Source: Coniella vitis (Eukaryota > Ascomycota > Sordariomycetes > Diaporthales > Schizoparmaceae). From it: a stretch of 64,000 nucleotides of DNA. Positions 34,101-46,670 of the stretch are shown here, piece after piece. The DNA lies in the NCBI GenBank assembly GCA_011317545.1, contig WUJK01000006.1, forward strand, positions 2,790,001-2,854,000, in the 5' to 3' direction. A program made the position numbers and the translations under genes. How positions within the stretch are numbered: the stretch's first letter is position 1; each line of letters starts with the position of its first letter. The notes under the pieces are model-generated. The model saw only the letters and a program-made list of their open reading frames with translations, ran no database searches and had not been told where the DNA came from.

Positions 34101-35700
34101 TAAGGGGAGTTTCTTATTAACCGAGGATTCTACTTTTAATATTAGGGCTTTAATAATATCGGCTATTATAATACTAAAAAGTATTATCTAAGCGGTATTT
34201 AAGTATTTTATACGCCGAACTTTACTCTAGATAATAAGGGTATTAATAGATATATAATTAAAGTTCTTAAGGCTATATCCTTATTCTTAAACCTTTAATC
34301 CTCCGGCTTATTTAATATTTAAGCGGTATTTATAAGCTATATATATTACTCTTTCTCTTTCTACCTAAGGTTTTCCTAAAATAAGGTTATATTAAAAGCG
34401 GGGGATTATATAAGCCTAAATATAATATAAATACCCGTTTAAATCTATATTAAGGTAGATTATATAGCGGATAATAAGCTACTTATATAAGAGTCTCTCC
34501 TTTAACGATTAATAAAGGGTCTTAAGTAAGATAAGTATATACGGAAGTCTTAACTTATATATAAGTATCTCGCTTATAATAGAATAATAATTATAGCTAA
34601 AATTAATAAATACTAGGATAAATAGAATTAAATTATAAAATAGATCTATTATAAAATAGTTTCTATCTATTTAACGCTTTACTTCTTATAGGCTAAAGTT
34701 AAAACCTATAAGCTCCTATATATAATTCTATATAAAAGTAGCTAGTTTTCCTCCTATTCCTCGGTAGTATTATTAAGGTCGATAAGGTTAATATCGGTTA
34801 TATTAATTCCCGTCTTTTAAATAACTCCTAAGGTAATAAGCGGGTATATAGGTAGGAGGGGGTAATAAGCGATTCTATAGTTCGAACGTTTATATTTATA
34901 ATAAAATCCCTATTCTTTCCTATATATAATCTTCGCTTAGTTAACCTATCTTATATACTATTTATTAGCCTATAATATATTAATACTAGTTATAGCTATA
35001 TCCTTATCGGGATCTATATAAGGCTTTTATAGTTTTTATCCGTTTCTTTTTATTCGTTAAGCTATTCTAAAGCGTTATATTATAGCGCCGGATAAGTAGC
35101 TTAAGGGCGAAGTATAACTATTATCTCGGATAATAATATAGCTTTCTAGCTTAGCTAAGATATAAAAAGCTTTCTTTACTTAATTATTATATATCGATAG
35201 TATCTTTATACTAATAAGCTATATATATAATATACTATTAATAACGCCCTTTAAGTATATTAATTTACTTAAATCCGGCTATTTTATACCGCCGGAATCT
35301 ATTAATAACTTCTCCTATTAGGAGAAGAAGTTAGGGAAGGATTAACTTTTCTCCTAAATAAAGCTATAGAGCTTTAGGAAGCGGTAATAATATAATTCTC
35401 GTTATAATATCGGTAGTAAAGCTATTATAAGAATAAGGAGGGTTTCTAAAGGTTATATTCTCCTCCTACGATATAATAGCTCTACGCTATAACCTTTATA
35501 TCTCCCTTTAAGTATTTATAGATTTCTTAAAACTTATCTATATAATTTCCGATAAAATAGGTATCTTAAACGAATTTATACCTTATAATACGCTCTTAAG
35601 CTAGGAATTAAATATATATACCTTTAAAGTTCGCTAGCTAAAAAGGGGGCTTATATTTAGGTATAATTATACTCTTTAGGGCCTTATTTATATCGATATT
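31130..35700 (-). pseudogene. B2 pol remnant
   Basis: Minus-strand reverse transcriptase, RNase H and integrase, with RT catalytic YIDN at 33513-33524 (YIDD or YIDG before decay). Integrase lies towards 31.8-32.4 kb and the gag/protease part towards 35 kb. Interrupted by many TAG/TAA. Confidence 0.8.
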
Positions 35701-35865
35701 AGCGTTTTCTATATCTTAAGAGGTAGGAATAAGGATATAAATATCTTTTAGTTTATTAGGTATTAGGTTAGGGTATTCGGCCGGTAGGTTATTAATACTT
35801 ACTAATAACTCCTATAATAATAGGCTATAGGATTATTTAATTTATATAAGTTATATATTATAACC

Positions 35866-36339
35866 CACGGTTATGCAGGTCACAGGAACAGGCCAGCGCA
35901 ACTATATGCTAGCAAATCGGAACCTTAACGGACCGATGGGGATCTCTTATATAACCAAGTTATATAGGATGATATAGTTAGGGTTAGGGTTGTGCGAACC
36001 AATCAGGAATGGATTATTAAGATTATTAGATAATCCAGCAGAGCCGGATTATTAAGATCGCGAGATAATCCAGATAATCTAGGGTTAAATAGGGTATTTA
36101 ACGTAGAACAACGGAAGAATATAAGGACGATGGATTTCCTAGCTATTAGATAGTTTCCTTATAGTCTTTAGTTATAAATCTAAGTATTATTTTATATAAT
36201 AGGGTAATCCCTCTTAATCACTTATAATACTTAATATTGCTCGATAACGTACGAAGACTTAAAGGTAATACTTCCCCGCCTACTAATATACAACTTATAG
36301 GTACTTCCAGAATCCGGGATTTAGGTAAGGATTATTATA
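35866..36339 (+). repeat. 5' LTR of A3 (474 bp)
   Basis: The least RIPped 5' end in the block (CCCACGGTTATGCAGGTCAC). Telomere-like TTAGGGTTAGGGTT at 35978-35991. Confidence 0.9.
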
Positions 36340-39300
36340 TTTTTACAACTCTTATTTAGGATAGTCTATATATACCTCTTAGGTAATATTAAGTATAGTA
36401 ATAGCTCCTTAAACTCCTACCCCGTTTACTTTAGGAGAAGGATATCGCTAGATCGTAACTTAGGAAGATATAATACGCTAATTAATCGAACTTACCTAAT
36501 AACTTACTATACTCTAGCAGAATCAGGAGCAGCAGAATCGCACTATCCGTAGGCAGGCCCAGCAGCTCGAATAATACTAAGCTATAGCTACTATACCCCT
36601 AGCGCCTATTATTCAAAATACCGGTAACGGCTATAAAATAGATAAACCTGCTATATACGATAGCAACTAGAAGATACTTTAAGGGTTCCTTACCTATTAT
36701 AAGGCGTACTTCCTATATAATATAGTATAATTTACTACCGAACCCGATAAAGTTATCCTAACTAGTATATAACTCGAAAAGGATATACTTATCTAGTATA
36801 AACCCTTACTTCGTAACTATATTAAATATCTAAGTAACCTCGATTAATATAAGACGACTACTAAGAATATATTCGATTTATTCGTAGGATTCGAACGTAT
36901 CCTTAAGGAAATATTTAGCGATCCTAACGAAGAATAGACTATAGCGTAGTAACTTATAGAACTTAAATAGAATAAGTCTGCTTTAGCCTATACGGTTCGC
37001 TTTAAGTAACTCTTAATACGCCTCCCTTAGGAAGATAAGAACCTTATAGAATACTATTATAAAGGACTTAAGGATAAGGTTAAGGACGAAATCTCTAAGC
37101 AGAACTAGCCTAAAGACTTTACGATATTTAGTAATAACGCTATCCGTATCGATAACTATTTCTACGAAAAACGTATAGAGAAAAGTAAGAAAGGAGGAAG
37201 CTATACTATATAGAGGAATTACACTAATATAGGACGGCGGATTTAATAGATAACTAACCATAGCTTCTAGCAATAAGGTACGGCAGTTAGCGGCACTATA
37301 TACGTAGGACCTATAGAGCTCGACGCAGCTTAGCGTAAACCTATAAGCAAGGAATGCTTTAACTATAGTAAGATAGGCTACTTCGTACGAGAATGCCGAT
37401 AACCCAAGAAACCCAGAGAATTTAAGAAAGTCCCCGAAGGACGATAAGCTAATATTATAATACGCGAGGCTATAGACCCTATTCCCAGCTAAAACTAGCT
37501 TCTAGAGTAAGCGTTAGATAACTCCGATTATAGACTCCTTAACTAGACCTTCTATTATAAGGATAATTATATAACGTACCTCTCGGTAAAGTAAGGCTTA
37601 GGATAGTTCCCTTAGAAACCTTATAAGGAATAATAAATTATAGTTACCTAGAGAATACCCCTCTCTATAGATAACGGTCTATTCGAAAGACTAGTAATAG
37701 AGTAGTAAGCCTAGCTTATTAGGGAATACCCCTACTAGCGTAATATAGAAGGGTATAAACCACCTAATAAAACGGATATCTCGCAGAGTAATATTACGGA
37801 AATTATAGAATAATAAGAAACGCTCTATATTAGTTAGGATATTAGTACCTAAACTATTAGTAAAGAAACGAGCTTAGAATTAGAAAGCTCTATAAACGAA
37901 GATATTAATAAAAGAGACGTATACTACCTTATCTACGGCATTATACTTAGAGAACTATTCCGAATAATATCTTATTAAGACGAAACCCCTCTTATATAGG
38001 AAGACGTGCGAATTAATCACCTCTACGAAAAACACTACTAGATTATATAATTTGCCTATATTATATACAATTATAGATAACACTTTAAATATAAGGTAAC
38101 TAACGAGTAGTTCCCTATACGCGAAGCAGGGTATAGCATCATCGCCTATAACGACGATAATAGCGACTATTATAAAGTACTTAAAATAAGGGGAAACTAC
38201 GCTAGCATTAGCCTTATATATAACACCCCCTACGAATATACTACGCGATAAGTAAAATAGTACTAATATATAACACCCTAGTACGTACCTTACGCGTAAG
38301 AAAAAGCACTCGACTAGTATAGAATACGCGAATAGAAATAAAGGGAAAAGCTCGCAAAGCCCGTATACGCAGAACCTACGCATTATAGCTTCTATAAGCG
38401 TATAGATTACGCAGAATACCTAGCGGATAAAGCGCATACCTACTATAACCTTAAAGATAGTTAGCCCGGAGTATAGACCCCTTATACGAAAGAAGAAAAT
38501 TAAGCGCGCTTATAGCGATAGGCCGTAGTATATATACGATACGGAATATAATAAGCTAAGAACCTAGTATAAATAATAGCCCTTAGAGTATAGTAAGAAT
38601 AGTAGAACCTAAAAGGCAAGGATCGCCTATAAGGGATAATAAGCGATTAGGACTTATAGCAAAGTCCCTCTACGCAATAAACAGCTCGACGTACGAATAT
38701 TTGAAAATCGTAGTACGAATTAATAATAAATACTATATAGCACTCCTAGATAGCGGAGTATAAGGAAACTTTATATCCCTAAGCGTTATTAATAGAGAAC
38801 AGATACCTTAGAAGAAGAAGATAAAACCCTATAAACTTAGTACTATAGAAGGTATAGAAGTTGCTTACGGCTAAGGTATTATCGATATAGAATCTAATTA
38901 ATTACTAGTTACGATCTACGGACGTACGATACTAATAAACTTCGATATTACGGATACCGTATAATACGAGCTGATTTTAGGTATACTATAGTTAAGAAAG
39001 GAAAATCCTTAAATCGATTAGACTAATAGCTATATTTTATAGGATAAAGCGGATACCTAAGAAGCGGTTATAATTAAAGGCGTAGGATCGGATTTAGTTA
39101 CTAAGCGATACCTAGATAGTAGGGGCTTAAACGAATTTATATATACCTCTAAATCGAGAAGAGCTAAGGCGATAGCTACCCTAGAATATAATAAACCTCG
39201 ATAGCTTATAAAAAAGGATCTAGTAATAATTAGTACCTAATAGAATAAGGGATATAGTAGATTAGGATACGATATAATAGGATTCTATAGATAGTAGGAT

Positions 39301-42170
39301 ATATTATTATAATAAGTTTAAGAAGAAACTAAGTATATATAACGATATCTCCTTATAATAGCAACTATATAAGACGAAGATACGTTTAGAGACCTCTCCG
39401 GTATACTAGAAGAGTATCGGAAGTTTATAAAACTATTTTAAGGAAAATTCGATAACGGCCTACTAGAGTAAAGCCTATACGATTATAAGATCCTACTTAA
39501 AGAAGGAGGATAACTAAAGTTCTTTCCTATCTACGGATTAGATAAGGATAAACTTAAAGCATTTAGAGAATATATCGATAAAAATCTTAAGAAAGGCTAT
39601 ATTAGACCCTCCTATTTACTAGTAGGATACCTAATCCTATTTATACTAAAGAAAAACGGCAAACTACGACTATACGTTAACTATCGGCAACTTAATAATA
39701 TTATAATTAAGAATCGGTACCCCTTACCTCTCTTTAAAGAACTTAGAGATAGACTTAGAGGAGCCTAATAGTTTATAGCCCTCGACCTTAAAGAAGGATA
39801 TACATATATTCGTATTAAACCTAGGGAAGAATAGAAAACAGCGTTTAGAATACGCTACGGATATTTCGAATACCTTATTATACTATTCGGATTTACTAAC
39901 GCCCCTATATTATTCTAGGAAATAATAAACTTTATCTTACGCGAATACCTCGATTATTTTATAATCGCTTACCTAGACGATATCCTTATTTACTCGAAGA
40001 TATTCGAAGAATACTAGAAGTACGTTACGATAATCCTATAAATCCTCTAAGATAATAAGATTTTAGTAGAACCTACTAAATATAACTAGAATACCTAAGA
40101 AGTTAACTACCTCGGATATACTATTATATTAGGGTATATACGAATATAGAAAGATAAAGTATAGGTAGTTAGAGATTAGCCTATACCTTAGAACGTTAAG
40201 GATATTAGAGCCTTCTTAGGCTATATTAACTTCTACCGATAATTTATTAAGAACTATAGTAGTATTATAGTATTACTTATAGAACTTACGAAAAAGGATA
40301 CTACCTTTAACTAGAACGAATAGGTATAGAAAGCCTTTAGTATAATTAAGAACGTAGTTATATTAGAACTAATCCTAGTCGAAGTAGACTAAGATAAAGT
40401 TTTCGAGATCGAAATAGATATATTAGATTATATACTCGGTAGATAACTCGGATAACGAGACGATAAAGGACGATTATAAATAGTTAGTAACTTTAGTAAG
40501 AAGCTAAATAAACTAGAACTTAACTATAGAACGCCTGATTAAGAACTTATAGTAATAGTAGAAGCTTTTAGGGAATAGCGATACTACCTTATCGGCGCAA
40601 AATAATAAATTCTTATATATACGGATTATAAGAACCTTTAGGTATTTACCTTAATAAAGCAGCTTAATAAACGATAAGTTAGATAGTACGAATTTCTATT
40701 AGAATTCGACTTTAAAATTATCTACCGTAAAGGTAAAGAAAACGAACGAGCAGACGCTCTTAGCAGACGGTTAGACTATAAGGATAGTAATAGTAAAGAC
40801 TAGGATATTATAGCAATCTTTAGGGAAGATTCGGAAGGTAACCTTACTATACTATCTATTACTAAGGAACTTAACGTAATACTATATATCGAAGGAGAAA
40901 TACCTAACCTCGATAATATAATAATACCGGAATAAAACGACTATATTAGAAGCATCTATAGCGTACTAGTATATAGATACTAAGGAATTAGAGTAACCTA
41001 TAAAAGGATCTAACGTTATTAGAACCTATCGAACCTTAAGAAACGAGTTACGGATATTGTTAATAACTATAATATATATAAACGGAATAAGATAGAACGA
41101 TATAAACCTTACGGACTATTATAACCTCTACTAGTACCTACGATTATTTAGTTATCTATTAGTCTAGACTTTATTACTAAGCTACCCCTCTTACGAGAAC
41201 CCTTAACTTAGGTGTAGTACGATAGCATCTTAGTAGTAGTTTGCAGACTAAGTAAGTATATATACTTCTTACTATATAAAGAAAGTAGTACCGCAGAAGA
41301 ACTCGTATATATATTCCTCCGTATTATTATCGCTAACTACGGAATACCTTAGGAAATTATATTAGATAGAGATAGGAAATTTATATTAAAATTCTAGATC
41401 TTACTTACTAAATACCTCGGAATAATATAATATATATCTACGATATTCTATCCTTAAATAGACGGATAAATAGAACGTATTAACCAGATTATAGAATAGT
41501 ATCTACGATACTATATCAACTATAAATAAGATAATTAGGTCGAACTCTTACCTACGGTATAATTCGCCTATAATAGCGCAGATATAATAAGTATAGGAAA
41601 ATCACTATTCTTCCTACTCTACGGATATAACCCTACGGTATACTATAAAATACTATTAGGTGGAAACGCAGAAACGGCAGACTAATACGCTAGAAGAATT
41701 AAGTAATTATATAAAGATACTCGATATATACTTTAGGACGTTAAAGAATAAATAACAAAATACGCTAATTAGAAAAGGATTAAGGGACTAATCCTATAGA
41801 AGGGAGATAAAGTCTACCTTAACCGCAAAAATATTAAAACTACTAGACCTAATAATAAACTCGACTATAAGAAACTCGGACCCTATAAAATTATACGATA
41901 AATTTCCCTAGTTAACTATAAACTCGAAATCCTATATATACGTCTATACCTAATCTTTTATATTTTACTCCTCGAACCAGCACTAGTAGACGCAGAACTC
42001 TTATATAATATAGATATTATCGAACTAGAATAAGTATAATATAAAGTTAAATAAATCCTCGACTTACGTAAACGCAGATATAGAAAATAATACCTTATTA
42101 AATAGAAAGGATACGATAACTTAGAAAATACTTAGGAACCCCTAAAGAATATCTACGAAGATCTAATTAA
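36340..42170 (+). pseudogene. A3 gag-pol remnant with chromodomain
   Basis: Same order as A2. The gag knuckle 37355-37396 reads C-x2-Y-x4-Y-x4-C, so two ligands are lost. Reverse transcriptase about 39530-40200 retains YLDD. RNase H, integrase (about 40900-41600) and a chromodomain (about 42050-42150, YLIK then KGYDN) follow. Still riddled with TAG/TAA, so no functional protein is expected. Confidence 0.88.
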
Positions 42171-42315
42171 AGAATACGAAAATCAGCGAATAACTTAGTA
42201 ATAGATAGAATTAGAAAACTTACTAACGATTAGATAAACCCCCTTTATTAGAAGCGCTAACTAGATCTAACGACCTACTAAAATCCATAGCAGACTAATC
42301 TATAGTATTAAACTC

Positions 42316-42825
42316 CTATATTAGCGAATCAGGAAACGCTTTAGGCAAAGGACCCGCCGGTACCGAAACTACCGCCTCCTTTTCAGCCTCCTTACGCTCT
42401 ATACGATCCAACTCCTCTATAGAATCCAGGCCCCGGCGAATAGCCCGTGCTATCTTCTCCCTCTATATCTTTTTCTGCTTACAAAGGCGATCTATACGTA
42501 CGTCTAAAGCACGACGAGCCTCGTCCAGTTCCTCTATCTTATCCTTAATCTTCTAATAGTGCCGAGAGATAGTACGAATATTAGACGGAGAAGGACCTAG
42601 TATATCGCAGCGAGATTTATTCAAACGAATATACTTAGTATAGCGGTCGGAATATATCGCGGAAATCTAATAAAAAGGAAGCCCCCGTTCCTTATAATTA
42701 GAGTAGGTCGGTATCTCTATATAATACTCTAGAATAGATTAAAGAAGAAGGTTACGTTTAACGGTTTTAGGAGCAACCGACGAAGAAATCTTTCGAGAAC
42801 GACTTTTATTAATTCTCGACGATAT
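42316..42825 (-). pseudogene. antisense ORF of A3 (RIP-inactivated)
   Basis: 170 codons opposite to pol, starting at ATA and ending at TAG (42316-42318), itself possibly a RIPped CAG. This is the least decayed copy, with few internal stops. The N-terminus is basic (RINKSRSRK), the middle has KIKDKIEELDEARRALDV and LDSIEELDRIERKEAEKEA (coiled-coil-like), and the tail reads PAGPLPKAF. Homology to the A1 and A2 frames is clear at the N-terminus, the ELDRIE block and the PLPK tail. No known domain. Confidence 0.72.
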
Positions 42826-42926
42826 AACGAATTAGGAAGGTATAATCCGAAGTAAGAATATTAGGCAGGACTACTTACGGAAATACTATAGGTCTTTAGG
42901 GATAAAGACCGATAGAAGGGAGATAA

Positions 42927-43410
42927 TATTATAACCTACGGTTATATAGGTTATAGGAATAGGCTAGCGTAACTATATACTAGCAAATCGGAACCTTAAC
43001 GGACCGATAGGGATCTCTTATATAACTAAGTTATATAGGATAATATAGTTAGGGTTAGGGTTATACGAATTAATTAGGAATAGATTATTAAGATTATTAG
43101 ATAATCCAGTAGAGCCGGATTATTAAGATCGCGAGATAATCTAGATAATCTAGGGTTAAATAGGGTATTTAACGTAGAATAACGGAAGAATATAAGGACG
43201 ATGGATTTCCTAGCTATTAGATAGTTTCCTTATAGTCTTTAGTTATAAATCTAAGTATTATTTTATATAATAGGGTAATCCCTCTTGATTACTTGTGATA
43301 CTTGATATTGCTCGACAACGTACGAAGACTTAAAGGTAATACTTCCCCGCCTGCTAATATACAACTCATAGGTACTTCCAGAATCCGGGATTCAGGCAAG
43401 GATCATTACA
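42927..43410 (+). repeat. 3' LTR of A3 (484 bp)
   Basis: Preceded by the purine-rich GAAGGGAGAT. Its 3' end is almost un-RIPped (GATTCAGGCAAGGATCATTACA read in two parts), whereas its 5' end is RIPped. TTAGGG pair at 43049-43062. Confidence 0.9.
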
Positions 43411-43673
43411 TTATATTATAAGCGCTTCTAAGTTTCGTATATTATCTTCGTATTACTATTATACTACTTATTTAATAATATACCGCTACTTATCTATTAT
43501 TTAAATAACTATATATTATATAGCTATTATTATATTATTATTATCGTTATTCGCTTAAACGGGGAGTTACCCGAATTACTCGTTATAAGGGAACGATATC
43601 CTAAGACTATATACCGAATAAATATATAAATACCGTTAGATATATAGGATAGGTAGAAGGGAAGTTAGTTAAA

Positions 43674-44012
43674 TATAAACGAGTATCGAAAGAGCGTTCG
43701 TAGTTATAATCCTAATTTCTATTATTAATTAACTTAAGGAGAAAAGTAAGAGTAATATTTATATAGCGGTACGAGAGCTGCTCTTAAGTAGCTCTTACGC
43801 TTAAGATCTACCTTTAGATAGAGTTTTCTATAGATCTACCGTCGATATAGGTGCTATTACCGATAGTCTTTTAAGCGGCTCGTAAGCTACTCGGAAGGCG
43901 CTCTCGTTTAGTGCTTATATAATACTAGTCTCTAGACGAGAAGGGAATATACTAACTAAGGCTTCGTACCCTGGTATGCCGAAGCCGTGTATTTACCCGT
44001 AGGCCTATAATA
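43674..44012 (-). repeat. 5' LTR of B2 (339 bp)
   Basis: Partner of 29176-29514, separated from the rest of B2 by the nested A3. Its right end (about 43960-44000) retains TG/CA dinucleotides, so RIP fades at the block edge. Confidence 0.82.
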
Positions 44013-44462
44013 GTTATTTATAATATTTACTTTTTATAACTTTATTTTAAACTATTTTTTAAAAGTAGTTTTTTAATATTAATCTTTTTTAGTTTAATAT
44101 ATACTAATTTTTATTTTTATTTTTAGTTTATATTTATTCTTCTATTTTAGTAGTATATTAGAACGTTTTTAATTTAAAATATTAATCCTTTTTGTATTAA
44201 ACGTTCCCTTCCTATATTAAATAAGATCCACTATGCGACCGCTGAATGGTATAAGAATCTTACCTCATGCAGCAGTGTAAATACCATCGCGCCTTTTCCG
44301 TCTTACTTTGTTAAACAGCTTCTTAAGCCTTCTACCTTAACAGGTCTCAACCTTTACGCGATCAGCTTCCTATTCCATAGGATCTTACTGTCAAACAGAG
44401 GATCATTTATATTTCATTATTTCCAAGTCCTTACACCCTAAACCTTCGCAGGCAAAGTAATT
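44013..44462. other. AT-rich edge and P450 promoter
   Basis: 44013-44220 is extremely AT-rich with no recognisable element. From about 44225 composition becomes normal and should hold the P450 promoter. No gene is seen. Confidence 0.5.
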
Positions 44463-46170
44463 ATGCCATCCTCCGCGATAGTTGTTCTGGTCGGCTTTGG
44501 GGCAACCTACGCCTTCCTCTGGGCTCTGGCTTACCTCAACCAACAATCCCTTGAGCCTCCGCCTATTTCTGGCTCTGTTCCTTTCTTGAGTCCGCTTGTT
44601 GGCTTGGCCACGGAGAAAGAAAGCTTTTATTTACGTATGAGGCGAGTAGACATCTGTCCTTCATAACTTCCATGGGTTGAGCCTTGCAGCAAGATCCTCT
44701 TGATACTAACTCGACGCCAATCTAGAGACAAACATTGCCTTCCAATCTATACGCTCCGGATACCAGGCCCTCGAACCTATGTGGTCAACTCCTTTCGTTT
44801 GGTTCAGTTCATTGATCGCCAAATCCGAAACGTCGCATTTAGTCCCATTGAACTCAGGGCCGTCGACAAGACTATGGGGGCTAGCAAGGAAACTTTGAAC
44901 AAGATCAACGGAGACCAAATGCTGAATGAGACAGGCTATTTCCGGAGTTTTCCAAGAAATGTCGCTGCTGGAGCATCCCCTGGGCCAGGACTCGATGCTT
45001 TGAACAGAACTGCTGTGAATACCATTGCAGCGTCCCTAGACAAACTGGCTGCTCAAGGTACTGCTACCGTTGAACTCTTCGACTGGGTCCGCCATGAAGT
45101 CTTCGCAGCAACTATGGAAGCAACATATGGACCACATAATCCATTTCGAATTCCGGACAATGAAAAAGCTTGGTTGTGAGTTCCAAGAGCCCCTTATATT
45201 GTTTGTACTCGTCTCAACGTGTAGTATACTGACATGCAAAAGCACGTTTGAGCCTGGGCTTATGGTGCTTCTGGTGGACTTTCTCCCAGGATTACTCGCC
45301 AGGGGTAGTCTCAAAGCACGTGATCGCCTAGTCGCGGAGTTTAAAAAGTATTTTCAACAGGACCTGCATCTTGAAGGGTCGCTGTTTGTCCGGCTCCGCT
45401 ACGAACACAATGCGCGCTTCGGACTAGGTCTCGAAGACACTGCCCATACCGAGGTCGGCCAAGTAAATGCCAGTGTCAGTAACACTGTACCTGGTGCTTT
45501 CTGGGCTCTGTGGCAGATCTTTGCCAACCCAGTCGTTTTCGAAGACTGCCAGCGCGAGGCGTTGCAGCTCGTACAGACTAGCTCCGAGGGCGTCCGTACT
45601 ATTGATCTGGCAAAAGTTAGGACAGCCTGTCCCATCCTGGTTTCCACGTGGCAGGAAATCTTGCGATTTCATGGAACCAGTATTTCCGCACGGGTTGTAC
45701 AACAAGATACCATGATTGACAGTAAATATCTGCTCAAGAAAGATAGTATGGTCATTATGCCGACTCGTGTTTCACATACAGACGAGTCCATCTGGGGTCC
45801 AACAGCCAAAGAATTCGACCACAAACGGTTTCTCAAGTCCAAAACGGGACGGGGCGAGAAATATGCCCCAGCAGCAGCATTTCGTGGATTTGGGGGCGGT
45901 TCCGTTCTATGTCCTGGCCGCCATTTTGTCAGCACAGAAATCCTCGCATTTGCAGCTCTACTGCTGGTAAGGTTCAATATCTGTCCTGTTGGAGGCAAGT
46001 GGGTTGAGCCAAAGAAGGACTTCTTGATGAACACTGCATTCCCAATGCCTAAACAGAAGGTGTACGTCAAGATCACACCCAAGGACCGCATGAAATGGCA
46101 GGTCCTGTTCTCGGAAAGCAGCAAGGGGGTCAACATACTGGAAGAGGATTTGGAAACCGAGGCGAAGTGA
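44463..46170 (+). CDS. cytochrome P450 monooxygenase on an island in the repeat block
   Basis: Exons 44463-44641, 44726-45175 and 45243-46170 sum to 1557 nt, 518 aa, normal for a fungal ER-bound P450. A hydrophobic N-terminal anchor (VVLVGFGATYAFLWAL) and a proline hinge (PPPISGSVP) are followed by the ExxR helix (codons 45655-45666) and the haem loop FGGGSVLCPGRHF (Cys codon 45910-45912). The layout resembles the fungal group related to CYP7/CYP8 (oxysterol-hydroxylase-like). The first intron needs a GC donor (AG/GCGAGT) with a good branch site CTAAC and TAG acceptor; the second uses GTGAGT. The frame has no RIP damage. The substrate is unknown, and no neighbouring biosynthetic gene is present. 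Confidence 0.9.
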
Positions 46171-46670
46171 TACTTATTGGAATGGTCAGTAGGACTGTTG
46201 TTCGAGTATACCTGAACGATTCCAGTTCGGGAACGAACTCCAAAGATGTGGTGTATTGTATGAAATAGAAGCAAGGCCTCAGCAATATTAGTAATATGAA
46301 AATTCGTTCGGATTATATATATTAAGACATAGTGGAAGCTGGCAGACTTCATATATTATGGTCTCAATCTTATTTATTTGCCGTTGTAGAGTGTAGTTGA
46401 ATGAATATACTAGTCCTGTGAGTGAAACTATAAATACTATATTATATACAGGTGAGCGATTATATGCAATCAAGCTATACCTGGACATATCTTATTTTAC
46501 CTCTTGCAGGATTCTAGCGGGAATGGTACAAAAGCTATTATATCATATATGGATAGCAAAAGCTACTGTAAACCTTTACCTTTCCACCACAAAACATTAT
46601 AGTACAAGGTGTATATCTAAGCTAATATCAAGTTCAATAATATATACTACCATTTATTATTATAATGATC
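46171..46670. other. P450 3' flank up to A4
   Basis: Moderately AT-rich with normal CA/TG content, ending in the 5-bp duplication ATTAT (46666-46670) of element A4. No gene is seen. Confidence 0.5.

Larger units (their letters stand above)
26345..34600. repeat. large inverted repeat formed by B1 and B2
   Basis: The arm 26345-29165 matches the reverse complement of about 31785-34600, for example the run around 28680-28750 against 32190-32260. The spacer of about 2.6 kb holds the B2 3' LTR and its antisense frame. The arms diverge by scattered transition differences. Confidence 0.85.
35866..43410 (+). mobile_element. family A chromovirus A3, nested in B2, TSD TTATA
   Basis: A 7.5-kb full-length element with the same U3 variant in both LTRs and a perfect 5-bp target duplication TTATA at 35861-35865 and 43411-43415. 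It interrupts B2 and is the youngest datable insertion in the block. RIP is milder: CA and TG remain common, the RT active site YLDD is intact (39970-39981), and the zinc knuckle keeps its last Cys. No tRNA-like relic is present. Confidence 0.93.
29176..44012 (-). mobile_element. family B gypsy element B2, split by A3
   Basis: Minus-strand element: 5' LTR 44012-43674, internal 43673-43411 continuing at 35865-29515, 3' LTR 29514-29176. The two LTRs are both 339 bp. Without the nested A3 (35866-43410) the element is about 7.3 kb. Flanks TCGAT and GTTAT do not match as a duplication, so one end may have rearranged. Heavily RIPped. Confidence 0.82.

Noticed and set aside
26345..34600. DNA transposon with terminal inverted repeats
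   Set aside because: The arms encode reverse transcriptase, RNase H and integrase, so this is two retrotransposon copies in opposite orientation.
37013..37273. Open frame on the minus strand inside A3 gag
   Set aside because: It is the complement of a RIPped gag region; loss of CA/TG removes stops by chance, and no start context or homologue-like composition is visible.
37955..38383. 142-codon open frame on the minus strand of A3
   Set aside because: Antisense to the gag/protease region, hydrophobic by composition bias, and its counterpart in A2 is broken by stops that RIP cannot explain. Unlike the 3' antisense ORF it shows no conserved start.
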